Below, piece after piece: positions 14,917 to 23,822 of a stretch of 27,348 nt of DNA (position 1 is its first letter; every line of letters begins with the position of its first letter). Origin of the DNA: JBBRHF01 sp038223055 (GTDB lineage: Bacteria > Actinomycetota > Actinomycetes > JACCUZ01); the NCBI GenBank assembly GCA_038223055.1, contig JBBRHF010000034.1, positions 1 to 27,348 on the forward strand. Direction: 5' to 3'. The notes below the pieces were generated by a model that was not told the DNA's origin, searched no databases, and saw only the letters and a program-made list of their open reading frames with translations. Both the position numbers and the translations under genes were made by a program.

Positions 14917-14959
14917 GGCAGCTTCTCCGTGTCGTCCGCGTAGCCTCTGTCACCCAGTC

Positions 14960-15271
14960 TCACTTTGTGAAGGACGCCGACTCCGGGTTCTGCGCAGGCA
15001 GGATGAACTCGACGTCACTGGCGGGCCGCGGGATCACGTGCACGCTGACAAGATCGCCCACCCGCTGCGCCGCCGCGGCTCCAGCGTCGGTCGCCGCCTT
15101 CACTGCACCGACGTCACCACGCACCATGACGGTGACGTAGCCGCCGCCGATAATCTCCTTGCCGATCAGCGTGACGTTCGCCGCCTTCACCATCGCGTCG
15201 GCGGCTTCGATCGCGCCCACGAGCCCACGCGTCTCGATCATGCCGAGCGCGATCATCTGGGGATTTGCCAC
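14960..15271 (-). CDS. eutM: EutM-type BMC-H hexameric shell protein
   Basis: This 103-residue protein starts at GTG 15271 with AGAGGA 8 bp upstream. The BMC fold is textbook: ALGMIETRGLVGAIEAADAM, VKAANVTLIGKEIIGGGYV (pore loop GGG, as in EutM), TVMVRGDVGAVKAATDAGAA and RVGDLVSVHVIPRP. It forms the hexagonal tiles that make up most of the shell facets, with a central pore for small polar molecules. A 15-residue Glu/Ser tail follows the fold. It sits 121 bp after the EutE-like gene, the largest gap in the lower operon, and may have extra signals for high expression there. Confidence 0.95.
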   Translation of the reverse strand: MANPQMIALGMIETRGLVGAIEAADAMVKAANVTLIGKEIIGGGYVTVMVRGDVGAVKAATDAGAAAAQRVGDLVSVHVIPRPASDVEFILPAQNPESASFTK

Positions 15272-15392
15272 TGGGGTTTCCTCTCATCGTTTTGTGGGCG
15301 TTGCTGTTCGTGGTGCTGGCGTCGGGTGGTGCGCGGGGCGGGCTGCGGGTCTGCGCCTCGTCGGGGTGGCGGACGCTGCAATCGTGGGGGGT

Positions 15393-16916
15393 TCACGGAC
15401 CACCGCCGAGCTCGGTGAGCACCCGTTTCACGATGCGGTCGACCCGGCTGCCCGCGACCACGGCGGCGGTCGTCGGAAGGCCGGACCCGTTGCCGTGCGG
15501 GGCGCTCTCGCGCGGTGCCCCCTTGACGTCCGGCGCGTGCTCAAAGGCGCCAGGCGGCGGGTCGATCAGGGCGTAGGCGAGCCGCTTGACGTTCAGCACG
15601 TGGGTGACGGTGATGTTGTCGCTGACGACCGCGCCGCCGATCCCCCCCGGCGCCAAGGTCATCGCCGGCATCACGCCCGTGGTGGCACCGACTCCCCCGA
15701 GGCTGCCCCAGGTGTTGACGATGATCCGGAAGGCGGGCTTCTCGATGCCGAAGGCCAGGATGACATCCTCGTCGGTCGCATGGATGACCACCGAGTGCCC
15801 GTCGCCGCCAAAGTGCAGCAGCTCGACCGACCGCTCGCAGCCGGCGCGCCAGCCGCTCTCGACGTACCAGCCGAGCACCGTCGTCAGCTTCTCGGCGCTG
15901 AGCGGCTCTTGACGCCCGACGCTGCTCAGCCCGGCCACGAGGATGCGAGCGTGTCCCGGGACCTCGATGCCGGCCAGCCTCGCGAGCTGCTGCGGGGTCT
16001 TGCCCACCGACTCGGGGTTCATCCCACCAGTCGAAGTGAACAGCGCTCGTTCCAGTGCTGACTTGTCCGCCTGGCCCACCCAGTACGCGCCGAGCCGCTC
16101 CATCTCGGCGCGCAGCGGAGCGGCGATGGGCTCGTCGGCGATTACCGACTGCTCCGTCGCGCAGATCGTCGAGCAGTCAAAGGACTTGCTGTTGACGATG
16201 GCGCTGGCGGCCGCCGCGACGTCGGCGCTGCGGTCGACGTAGACCGGCACGTTGCCCGGCCCGACACCCAGCGCCGGTTTGCCGGTGCTGTGGGCAGCCC
16301 GCACCATCGGTGTCCCCCCGGTGGCCACGATCAGGGATGTCGCGTAGTGACGCATGAGCTCCTGCGATCCGGGCAGGCTCACCTCCTGCATGCAGGCGAC
16401 GAGGCCCTTGGGCATGCCGGCCTGCTCGCCCGCCTCCGCCATCAGGCGCACCGCCTCGTAGGTGCACTGCTTCGCCGACGGGTGCGGGGCGATGATGCAG
16501 CCGTTTCGGGCCTTGACCGAGATGAGCACCTTGTAGACCGCGGTGGAGTTCGGGTTGGTCGACGGGCACAACCCCACGATGACGCCCACCGGCCAGCCGA
16601 TCTCGACGACCCGCGCCACCTCGTCGCGGCGCAGCACGCCGACCGTCGCGATGTCCCGGATCGACTCCCATACGGTCTTGGAGGCAAACTCCACCTTGAT
16701 CCTCTTGTGCTCGGCGACCCCGTATCCGGTCTCCTCGTGCGCCATCTGGCCGAGGCGTGCCGCGTTGCGGTAGGCGGCGTCCGCCATGGCGGCGCAGACG
16801 CGGTCCACCTCGGCCTGTGACGCCGTCGCGAACTCCCGCTGCGCCGCTCGGCAGGCGATGGCCAGGCGGCGCGCCTCCTGTACGGATCGCAGATCGCTGT
16901 CGTAGTCCTCAGGCAC
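15393..16916 (-). CDS. eutE: CoA-acylating acetaldehyde dehydrogenase with C-terminal encapsulation helix (EutE-like)
   Basis: This 507-residue protein starts at GTG 16916 with GGAGG 8 bp upstream. It turns acetaldehyde, NAD and CoA into acetyl-CoA inside the microcompartment. The Rossmann region has GVIVGLCPSTNPNSTAVYK; FDCSTICATEQ carries the catalytic cysteine (C252); late LGGVGATTGVMPAMTLAPGG is also family-like. The sequence is closer to the AdhE-like branch than to enterobacterial EutE. It lacks the usual N-terminal targeting helix. Instead, after a Gly/Pro-rich linker, residues 490-505 (SRVDRIVKRVLTELGG) form an amphipathic helix of the encapsulation type at the C-terminus. The gene starts 3 bp after the EutL stop. 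The enzyme class is firm; the targeting role is inferred. Confidence 0.92.
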   Translation of the reverse strand: MPEDYDSDLRSVQEARRLAIACRAAQREFATASQAEVDRVCAAMADAAYRNAARLGQMAHEETGYGVAEHKRIKVEFASKTVWESIRDIATVGVLRRDEVARVVEIGWPVGVIVGLCPSTNPNSTAVYKVLISVKARNGCIIAPHPSAKQCTYEAVRLMAEAGEQAGMPKGLVACMQEVSLPGSQELMRHYATSLIVATGGTPMVRAAHSTGKPALGVGPGNVPVYVDRSADVAAAASAIVNSKSFDCSTICATEQSVIADEPIAAPLRAEMERLGAYWVGQADKSALERALFTSTGGMNPESVGKTPQQLARLAGIEVPGHARILVAGLSSVGRQEPLSAEKLTTVLGWYVESGWRAGCERSVELLHFGGDGHSVVIHATDEDVILAFGIEKPAFRIIVNTWGSLGGVGATTGVMPAMTLAPGGIGGAVVSDNITVTHVLNVKRLAYALIDPPPGAFEHAPDVKGAPRESAPHGNGSGLPTTAAVVAGSRVDRIVKRVLTELGGGP

Positions 16917-16919
16917 CGG

Positions 16920-17579
16920 TCACACCTCCAGCGGCTGCGCCGCAACCTCGAGCACGGCGTCGCGGAAGGCGGTGCATGCGGCGACGACCGCGCTCTGCGA
17001 GCCGACCAGGTAGCCGCCCGAGAAGTTTGTCTCCGAGGGCGGCGGAAACCAGACCTTGAGCTCCACATCCGCCGACTTCAGCGCGGCGTCCAGCGCGTAC
17101 GTCGCCTCCAGCGGAGGTGCGATGAGGTAGGCCATGGGAGTGCCCTGCGTCACCCCGGCCTCCTTGCTGAGGTAGCTGCCGGTGCGCGCGATCGCGTGAG
17201 CGAAGAATGTGAGGTCGCCGGCGTCGTCTGCGGAGTAGAACCACGCCTCCTCACGTGCGTAGTCGACGCAGGCGGCGAGGCCCGCCCGGGCCTCGGCCGG
17301 CGAGGGGCCCGCGAGGAGGCCGATGACCTCCCCAGACAGCGGTCCGGACGCGTGCGCCGACCCCGCGTAGAAGCTGCGGGCGTAGACGACCTCGACCTCG
17401 GCCATCTTGGTCGCCTCGTCGAGAGCGGCGTACAGGCTGTCGTCGATGTCGCAGGTCACCAGGGCCAGGCTCCTTTGGTCGTCGCGCAGCCCCAGCCTGG
17501 CGGCGAATGCTCTCTCCACGTTGGGGATCAGCCGGGTCGCGAGGATCGTCGGCTTGATCGGGTCGAGAACGGCCATCAT
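16920..17579 (-). CDS. eutL: EutL-type trimeric BMC-T shell protein
   Basis: About 219 residues from ATG 17579 (a second ATG lies at 17576); the start overlaps the eutC stop, so translation is coupled. It begins AVLDPIKPTILATRLIPNVE, which is the EutL start, and continues with LALVTCDIDDSLYAALDEAT and VEVVYARSFYAGSAHASGPL. The second half repeats the pattern with AYLIAPPLEATYALDAALKS and the C-terminal FPPPSETNFSGGYLVGSQSA. EutL trimers have two permuted BMC domains and a gated pore and are part of the shell. Length equals E. coli EutL (219). A longer open frame to 17753 only shadows eutC. Confidence 0.93.
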   Translation of the reverse strand: MMAVLDPIKPTILATRLIPNVERAFAARLGLRDDQRSLALVTCDIDDSLYAALDEATKMAEVEVVYARSFYAGSAHASGPLSGEVIGLLAGPSPAEARAGLAACVDYAREEAWFYSADDAGDLTFFAHAIARTGSYLSKEAGVTQGTPMAYLIAPPLEATYALDAALKSADVELKVWFPPPSETNFSGGYLVGSQSAVVAACTAFRDAVLEVAAQPLEV

Positions 17580-18478
17580 CGGCTGCCGCTCTGCTGCAGG
17601 CGCAGCTCGACGCCGCTGGCCTGGTGCGCCATGACCGTCTTTACGTGCTCCACGACGAAGGCTCCCGCCTCGAGTGGGTTCGTGCCCCCGTTCTGCGTGA
17701 TCATGCAGATCACGTCGCGATGTGCGTCGTTCTTTCCTGCCGTCGGCCGCCACCCGGAGTAGACGCTCATGGCGTCGGCGACCCCGAGCCCGGGCCGCTC
17801 ACCGATGAGGAGTACGACGACGTCGGCGGCCACGATGTCGTCGATGTCGTTCATGATGCCGACCCGGCAGTAGCGGACAAAGAACGGCGTCCCCAGGCTC
17901 AGCCCCGCACCCTGGAGCCCCTGCTCGATCACCGGGTAGATCTGCGCCAGGTTGTTGGTCACCGCAGCCGCCGAGAGCCCGTCCCCCACCACGATCTGCA
18001 CCTGTGGCTTCTTCACACACCGGTCGGACACCAGCTTTTTCGCGTCGTCGTCGAGAAGGCGGCCAAGGTCGGGCCGCAGCAGGAACTCGTCCCGGCTCGT
18101 GACGCGGGTCTGGACGGTGAAGAGCCCGAGCTGCTCAAGCAGCGCCGTCGGGACGTCGCCGAAGATGGCGTCCTGGGTGACGGCGTGATCGGCTCCGAAC
18201 AGCAGGACGGCGCGCGTGCGAGGCCGTGGACCGGCCCGGCCCACGGCCAAGCGGGCGGACGTCGAAGCGGCCAGGTTCGCCAGCCCGCTGGCATTCGCGG
18301 GATTCTCTACCCCGATCCGGCGTCGCTGGTCACTCACGGTCGGGTCGGACACCTCGATGTCCCCCGCGCCGGGGGTCGGGCGCGCGGCGGTGGCTGGTCG
18401 CTCCGGGGGTCGCTGCTGCAGCTCGGCGAGCACCTCCTCAACGATGCTGCGGACCTCCGCTGCGGACACCACGCTCAT
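17576..18478 (-). CDS. eutC: Ethanolamine ammonia-lyase small subunit
   Basis: This 300-residue protein starts at ATG 18478 with GGGAGGA 5 bp upstream. Residues 1-22 (SVVSAAEVRSIVEEVLAELQ) form the amphipathic N-terminal helix that targets EutC to the compartment in Salmonella. A Pro/Ala linker of about 35 residues follows. The core matches EutC: IGVENPANASGLANL, VGRAGPRPRTRAVLLFGADH, RPDLGRLLDDDAKKL, VQIVVGDGLSAAAVTNNL, TPFFVRYCRVGIMNDI, VVLLIGERPGLGVADAMSVY and NGGTNPLEAGAFVVEHVK. With EutB it forms the adenosylcobalamin enzyme that splits ethanolamine. It is 10 bp after eutB and coupled to eutL. Confidence 0.96.
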   Translation of the reverse strand: MSVVSAAEVRSIVEEVLAELQQRPPERPATAARPTPGAGDIEVSDPTVSDQRRRIGVENPANASGLANLAASTSARLAVGRAGPRPRTRAVLLFGADHAVTQDAIFGDVPTALLEQLGLFTVQTRVTSRDEFLLRPDLGRLLDDDAKKLVSDRCVKKPQVQIVVGDGLSAAAVTNNLAQIYPVIEQGLQGAGLSLGTPFFVRYCRVGIMNDIDDIVAADVVVLLIGERPGLGVADAMSVYSGWRPTAGKNDAHRDVICMITQNGGTNPLEAGAFVVEHVKTVMAHQASGVELRLQQSGSR

Positions 18479-18488
18479 CGCGTCCTCC

Positions 18489-19856
18489 CTATCGGCTCAG
18501 GAAGAAGGAGGCGTCGCCGGCCGTCTCGGTCAGCCGACCGTTACGCAGCAATCCCAGGCTCTCCATCCACGACTCGAACTCCGGCAGGGGCCGCAGCCTG
18601 AGCAGCTGCCGCAGGCTCGGAGCGTCGTGGTAGCTCGAGCTCTGGTAGCTGAGCATCGAGTCGTCGCCCATCGGGATGCCCATGATGTAGTTGACACCGG
18701 CGGCTCCGAGCAAGACCGCGAGGTTCTCCAGCTCGTTCTGCGTCGACCGCGCATGGTTGGTGTAGCAGACGTCGGCGCCCATCGAGATGCCCGTCAGCTT
18801 GCCCATGAAGTGGTCCTCGAGCCCGGCACGGGTGATCTGGGTGGAGTCGTAGAGGTACTCCGGACCGATGAACCCGACGACGGTATTTAGCTGAAACGGG
18901 TCGTAGCGCTTCGCCAGCCCGTAGCACCGGGCCTCCATGACGACCTGGTCGGCGCCGTGGTGGGCGTCCGCGGAGAGCTCCGAGCCCTGCCCGGTCTCGA
19001 AGTACATGTAGTGCGGCCCGGTCGCGACCGAGTAGCGCTTCGCCAGGGCATAGGCCTCATCGAGCATGCCGACGTCGATGCCGAAGGACTCGTTGCCTTT
19101 CTGCGAGCCGGCCAGGCTCTGGAACACGAGGCCCGCCGGCGCGCCCTTGCGCATGGCCTCCATCTGCGTCGAGACGTGCGCCAGCAAGCAGTTCTGGGTC
19201 GGGATCTCCCATCGGGTGATGACCTCGTAGGTCATCTCGAGCAGGCGCGAAACGCTCCCGAGTGAGTCGTCGGACGGGTTGATCCCGATGACACTGTCCC
19301 CGGAGCCGAAGCTCAGTCCCTCATAGATGGCTGCGCGAATTCCCTCTTCCGAGTCGGTCTGGTTGTTCGGCTGGCAGCGTGAGCCGAGCGTGCCCGGGAG
19401 CCCGATCGTGTTGTTGCAGTGCTTGACCACATTGATCTTGCTCGCGCCCAGCATGAGATCGAGGTTCGACATCAACTTGGTGACGGCCGCGACCATCTCG
19501 GCGGTCAAGCCGTTGCTGAGCCGCCGCGACATCTCCTCCGTCGTGGTGTCGGCGAGCAACCACTCGCGAAGCTCGCCGACCTGCATCCCCTTGATCTCGG
19601 CGTAGACGGTCTCGTTGACCGCGTCGTCGATGACGCGGGTGACCTCGTCGTCGTCGTAGGGCACGGCCGGGTTCTGCCGCAAGGTCTCCAGGGTGACCTC
19701 AGACAGGACGAACCGCGCCGCCATGCGCTCGGCGGCGGTCTCCGCCGCGATCCCGGCGAGGTGATCCCCGGACTTGTCCTCGTTGGCCTTCGCCAGCAAC
19801 TCCTTGATGTCGCGGAACTCGTAGCGGTGGCCGAAGAGGGTTGCGGCTAGCTGCAC
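18489..19856 (-). CDS. eutB: Ethanolamine ammonia-lyase large subunit
   Basis: This 455-residue protein (E. coli EutB is 453) starts at GTG 19856 and is the catalytic subunit of the adenosylcobalamin-dependent lyase that makes acetaldehyde and ammonia. Conserved blocks run through the length: TLFGHRYEFRDIKELLAKAN, TIGLPGTLGSRCQPNN (substrate-site Arg and Gln), YEGLSFGSGDSVIGINPSDD (active-site Asn), YFETGQGSELSADAHHGADQ (active-site Glu), NTVVGFIGPEYLYDSTQITR, DHFMGKLTGISMGADVCYTN (active-site Asp) and YIMGIPMGDDSMLSYQ. All key residues are present. It follows eutA by 30 bp and precedes eutC by 10 bp. Confidence 0.97.
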   Translation of the reverse strand: MQLAATLFGHRYEFRDIKELLAKANEDKSGDHLAGIAAETAAERMAARFVLSEVTLETLRQNPAVPYDDDEVTRVIDDAVNETVYAEIKGMQVGELREWLLADTTTEEMSRRLSNGLTAEMVAAVTKLMSNLDLMLGASKINVVKHCNNTIGLPGTLGSRCQPNNQTDSEEGIRAAIYEGLSFGSGDSVIGINPSDDSLGSVSRLLEMTYEVITRWEIPTQNCLLAHVSTQMEAMRKGAPAGLVFQSLAGSQKGNESFGIDVGMLDEAYALAKRYSVATGPHYMYFETGQGSELSADAHHGADQVVMEARCYGLAKRYDPFQLNTVVGFIGPEYLYDSTQITRAGLEDHFMGKLTGISMGADVCYTNHARSTQNELENLAVLLGAAGVNYIMGIPMGDDSMLSYQSSSYHDAPSLRQLLRLRPLPEFESWMESLGLLRNGRLTETAGDASFFLSR

Positions 19857-19886
19857 GGGCGGATCCCCCTTCCGACGGGGCGGGAC

Positions 19887-21323
19887 TCAGTCATAGAAGA
19901 CCAGCGTCTTGATGGACAGCGGCACAGCGCGTCCGTCCAGGACGGGCTGCCCGATGTCGATAAAGTCGCCCTCGCCCAGCCCCACCTGGTCGATGACGAG
20001 CAGCGGCAGGCCGGGCCGGGTCACCTGGATCGTCTGGCCCAGCACCTGGGCGTAGTCCTGCGCCATGACCAGCACCAGCGGGCGGTCCCGGTGCCCGGCG
20101 TCGTGGTAGGCGACGATCTCCGCTGCCACCGACTGCAGGGCTGCGTAGCCGAGCTCCTGCGGCAGGTCGATGACGATCGCGGCCTGCGCGTCCTCGTCGA
20201 GGTCCCATCGGGTGAGGGCGTCGCGGACCGCCGCCGCGAACGACGCGCCGCCGCCGCGGCCGGGCATCGCCGGCCGCAGCACGGGCAGGTTCCGCAGCGG
20301 CAGCAATGCCCGGTCGGCCCAAATTGTCGAGCCGCTCAGGGTCACGGTCTGCCCGGCCGCCCCGAGCACCGTGGCGTGCAGCGTCTCCGGAGGCTGGCGT
20401 ACGGTCATTCGTTTCAGGCGCTCGTTGCCGTGCAGGGACTCCGCGAGCAACGGCCCGACATCGCCGTACCGGGTGACCTCCGCCATCGTCGTCGCGGGCA
20501 CGCGGCCGTAGTAGCAGGCGCCGATGCCGCCGGTGAGGAAGACCGAGGATGAGGCGTCGGTCTCGCGCAGCGGGGGCGTCAGCTGAACTCCGCGGCCGAC
20601 CCGCACCTCCTGCCCGGTGACCAGGTCCACGATGAGGTCGGCCATGACGTCGCAGAAGGCCCGCAACTCTTCCATGGTCGCCTGGCTGCCCTGCTTCAGC
20701 TGCAGCCCGAGGTCCTCGATGATCGACCGCCCGGGGGGTGCGATGCGCAGCACCCGTCCGGACGGGTCGGCCTCGACCTGCCGACCGCCCACCGCGATCC
20801 CAGAGGAGCACAGGTGGCGGCCCACCTTGAACACAGCCGCGTTGGAGGTGCCACCCCCAATGTCCACGCTGGTGACCTGCTCGTAGTGGTCGGTCGACCA
20901 CCGCGCGACGCCGGACCCCCGGCCCGCGATCTGCGCCTCGGCGTTGGGCCCGGCGACCGTGACGACGAAGTCCCCTGCACCGGCGGACAGTGCGGTCAAG
21001 ATGGCGTCGGCATTTCTGGTGCGCGCGGTCTCGCCGGTGATGATCACCGCCCCGGTCTCGATGGAGCCCGGGGTGACCCCCGCGGCGGCATACTCGCGCC
21101 TCACGAGGTCGGCCAATGCGCCGGCGTCCACCTCGTCGGGCGCCGACAACGGCGTGCTGTGCACGTCCCCGCGGTACACGACCGACTTCTCGTCCACCTG
21201 GATCCGCGGTACCTGTCCCGGCCGGGCCACGTCGCGAAGGACGAGGCGGGAGAACACGACCTGTGTGGTGGTGGTCCCTACGTCGATTCCGACGCTGAGG
21301 ACCTCACGTCCAGCGATCGGCAT
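19887..21323 (-). CDS. eutA: Ethanolamine ammonia-lyase reactivating factor
   Basis: This 478-residue protein (E. coli EutA 467) is an actin/Hsp70-fold ATPase. It removes damaged cobalamin from EutBC so that fresh adenosylcobalamin can bind. Phosphate 1: SVGIDVGTTTTQVVFSRLVL; next, GAVIITGETARTRNADAIL; phosphate 2: VTSVDIGGGTSNAAVFKVG; adenosine region: SVFLTGGIGACYYGRVP. The C-terminal half has LGAAGQTVTLSGSTIWADRA and ends IGQPVLDGRAVPLSIKTLVF, as in EutA. The ribosome site is weak and the gap after eutN is only 9 bp, so translation may be coupled to eutN. Its presence shows a B12-dependent enzyme is in use. Confidence 0.95.
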   Translation of the reverse strand: MPIAGREVLSVGIDVGTTTTQVVFSRLVLRDVARPGQVPRIQVDEKSVVYRGDVHSTPLSAPDEVDAGALADLVRREYAAAGVTPGSIETGAVIITGETARTRNADAILTALSAGAGDFVVTVAGPNAEAQIAGRGSGVARWSTDHYEQVTSVDIGGGTSNAAVFKVGRHLCSSGIAVGGRQVEADPSGRVLRIAPPGRSIIEDLGLQLKQGSQATMEELRAFCDVMADLIVDLVTGQEVRVGRGVQLTPPLRETDASSSVFLTGGIGACYYGRVPATTMAEVTRYGDVGPLLAESLHGNERLKRMTVRQPPETLHATVLGAAGQTVTLSGSTIWADRALLPLRNLPVLRPAMPGRGGGASFAAAVRDALTRWDLDEDAQAAIVIDLPQELGYAALQSVAAEIVAYHDAGHRDRPLVLVMAQDYAQVLGQTIQVTRPGLPLLVIDQVGLGEGDFIDIGQPVLDGRAVPLSIKTLVFYD

Positions 21324-21332
21324 AGCGACCGG

Positions 21333-21623
21333 TCAGCTCTTCCGGAACGTGACAGTGCCCTCGACCTCGAGGGAGTCCAGGATGCCCATGATCACGGCGT
21401 CGACCGGCTGCCCCGATGTCGTCCCGCTGTGCCGGGCCGCGCTGCCCTCGGAGACGAGCACGAGCTCACCGGTCCCCGCCCCCACGACGTCCACCGCGAC
21501 GAACACCGCGCCGGTGGGCTCGTCGCGTTCGTCCGTCTCGCGCACCAGCAGCAACTTGTGCCCGACGAGACTGGGCTCCTTGACGGTTGCGACCGCCGAG
21601 CCGACCACCCGTGCGATGCGCAT
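21333..21623 (-). CDS. eutN: EutN/CcmL-type pentameric vertex protein (BMC-P)
   Basis: This 96-residue protein starts at ATG 21623 with GGAAGGA 5 bp upstream. It opens with MRIARVVGSAVATVKEPSLV and GHKLLLVRETD, the strand-turn-strand of the BMC-P beta barrel. GAVFVAVDVVGAGTGELVLV carries the GAGxGExVLV signature, followed by GSAARHSG and a final VDAVIMGILDSLEV. Twelve such pentamers cap the vertices of the shell. It is the first shell gene of the operon, 81 bp after the permease gene. The gap holds a CCGGC/GCCGG hairpin (21649-21664). Confidence 0.95.
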   Translation of the reverse strand: MRIARVVGSAVATVKEPSLVGHKLLLVRETDERDEPTGAVFVAVDVVGAGTGELVLVSEGSAARHSGTTSGQPVDAVIMGILDSLEVEGTVTFRKS

Positions 21624-21648
21624 GGTTGTCCTTCCGTCTGAGTCGCGG

Positions 21649-21664
21649 CCGGCGCTGCAGCCGG
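21649..21664 (-). other. Short hairpin between permease gene and eutN
   Basis: CCGGC (21649-21653) and GCCGG (21660-21664) pair around a 6-nt loop in the 81-bp gap. It may stabilise mRNA ends or weakly attenuate. Too short to be certain. Confidence 0.25.
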
Positions 21665-21704
21665 AGCGGCGAGTGCGTGTCGGTCCGTGGTAGGAGCGGT
21701 GCCG

Positions 21705-23159
<1,455 letters not shown>

Positions 23160-23230
23160 CGCGAGGACCCTCCTCGACGACGCCGTGACGTCGTCCTCAT
23201 TCCCCGTGGGCTGACGGGCCGAACAGTAGA

Positions 23231-23267
23231 CCTATCCAATCATGTCCGCAAATACCCAATCAATAGG
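23231..23267 (-). promoter_or_regulatory. Candidate eut operon regulatory site: two CCAATCA boxes within a CCTAT/ATAGG dyad
   Basis: CCAATCA occurs at 23236-23242 and 23256-23262, 20 bp apart (about two helical turns), flanked by CCTAT (23231-23235) and ATAGG (23263-23267). The block is unusually AT-rich here and sits 72-108 bp upstream of the permease ATG. It could bind an activator. No eut regulator gene is in the window. Confidence 0.35.
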
Positions 23268-23320
23268 GAAGACCCGGCCTCACTCACCTGGCATCCCAGC
23301 ACCGTTTCTCCGCCCAACCC

Positions 23321-23404
23321 GGTCTCGTCGATCCGCCGCTGCCACGCTGGCGCAGATCGGCGTACTGCTCACCGGTGGTGGCGGTTGGGGTTCGGTCGGC
23401 GCGG
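23321..23404. repeat. 84-bp direct repeat of the M15 peptidase gene 5' end
   Basis: 23321-23404 matches 25511-25594 at 79 of 84 positions without gaps. In the peptidase gene this stretch codes for the signal peptide (FRRSAAATLALIGVLLTGGG). The upstream copy keeps the frame but runs into unrelated sequence after GSVGA. It is a duplicated fragment, not a gene. Confidence 0.9.
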
Positions 23405-23453
23405 GGAACTTTCGGTCGATCGTTCCAACTGGTCCCACGCGAGAGCGGGTCGT

Positions 23454-23755
23454 CTACGGCCATTCGAGGGCACTATCGACCAAGGCGACGTCGAGGACGC
23501 CGAGGTCGCTGACCCGGAGGTCGTGGGAGCCGTCGCCGAGGTTGAACGGCCCGGTGACCATCAGCCCGGCGCCTTGGCATGGACGTGCAACGCTCTGTCA
23601 ACTCCGACTCGACCACGCCAGGCTGGGAATGCGCGTGCGGGGCCACGTGGTAGACGCCTTTTCCACACTTCGTCGTGCCCGTCCTGCCCGAGCGCCTTCC
23701 GTTTCGCGATGAGCGCGGCCACGTCCTGGTGCTCACCGACAACGACGACCGTCAT
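23454..23755 (-). pseudogene. Frameshifted, truncated Uma2-family nuclease-like fragment
   Basis: Read on the minus strand from ATG 23755, the sequence gives MTVVVVGEHQDVAALIAKRK, then GQDGHDEVWK. A shift then gives GVYHVAPHAHSQPGVVESEL, another shift LHVHAKAPG, and a third LMVTGPFNLGDGSHDLRVSD, LGVLDVALVDSALEWP and a stop. Joined, this is the first half of a Uma2 (DUF820) protein, with the W-x-GVY-x-x-AP-x-P and DLGV blocks. At least three frameshifts and loss of the C-terminal catalytic half show it is dead. It ends 49 bp from the duplicated peptidase segment. Confidence 0.7.
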
Positions 23756-23802
23756 GCGGGACAGTGCACGAGTCCGGTGAATCGGCGCGTCGAATCCGGG
23801 GT

Positions 23803-23820
23803 TATCTCACATACGAGATA
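23803..23820 (+). promoter_or_regulatory. Perfect dyad just upstream of the HTH-MurA gene
   Basis: TATCTC (23803-23808) and GAGATA (23815-23820) form a perfect 6-bp dyad with a 6-bp spacer, ending 2 bp before the GTG start. Its place fits an autoregulatory operator for the XRE-type HTH encoded directly after it. Seen in sequence; binding is inferred. Confidence 0.45.
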
Positions 23821-23822
23821 GC

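Larger units (their letters stand above)
23160..23822. other. Intergenic region with eut promoter, gene debris and a duplicated segment
   Basis: These 663 bp lie between two divergent genes. From left to right they hold the permease ribosome site (about 23168-23176), an AT-rich block with two CCAATCA copies (23231-23267), the 84-bp copy of the peptidase 5' end (23321-23404), a Uma2-family fragment on the minus strand (23454-23755) and a dyad just before the HTH-MurA start (23803-23820). No intact gene was found. Several open frames here are shadows of the debris. Confidence 0.7.

Noticed and set aside
14372..14953. N-terminal extension of EutJ up to 14953
   Set aside because: This part of the frame lies over eutQ in another frame and reads as Arg/Gly-rich noise. 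GTG 14371 has a ribosome site and the GTGA overlap.
23160..23320. Cobalamin riboswitch in the eut leader
   Set aside because: The B12 box and the folded core expected for such a riboswitch were not seen in the 160 bp before the permease gene.
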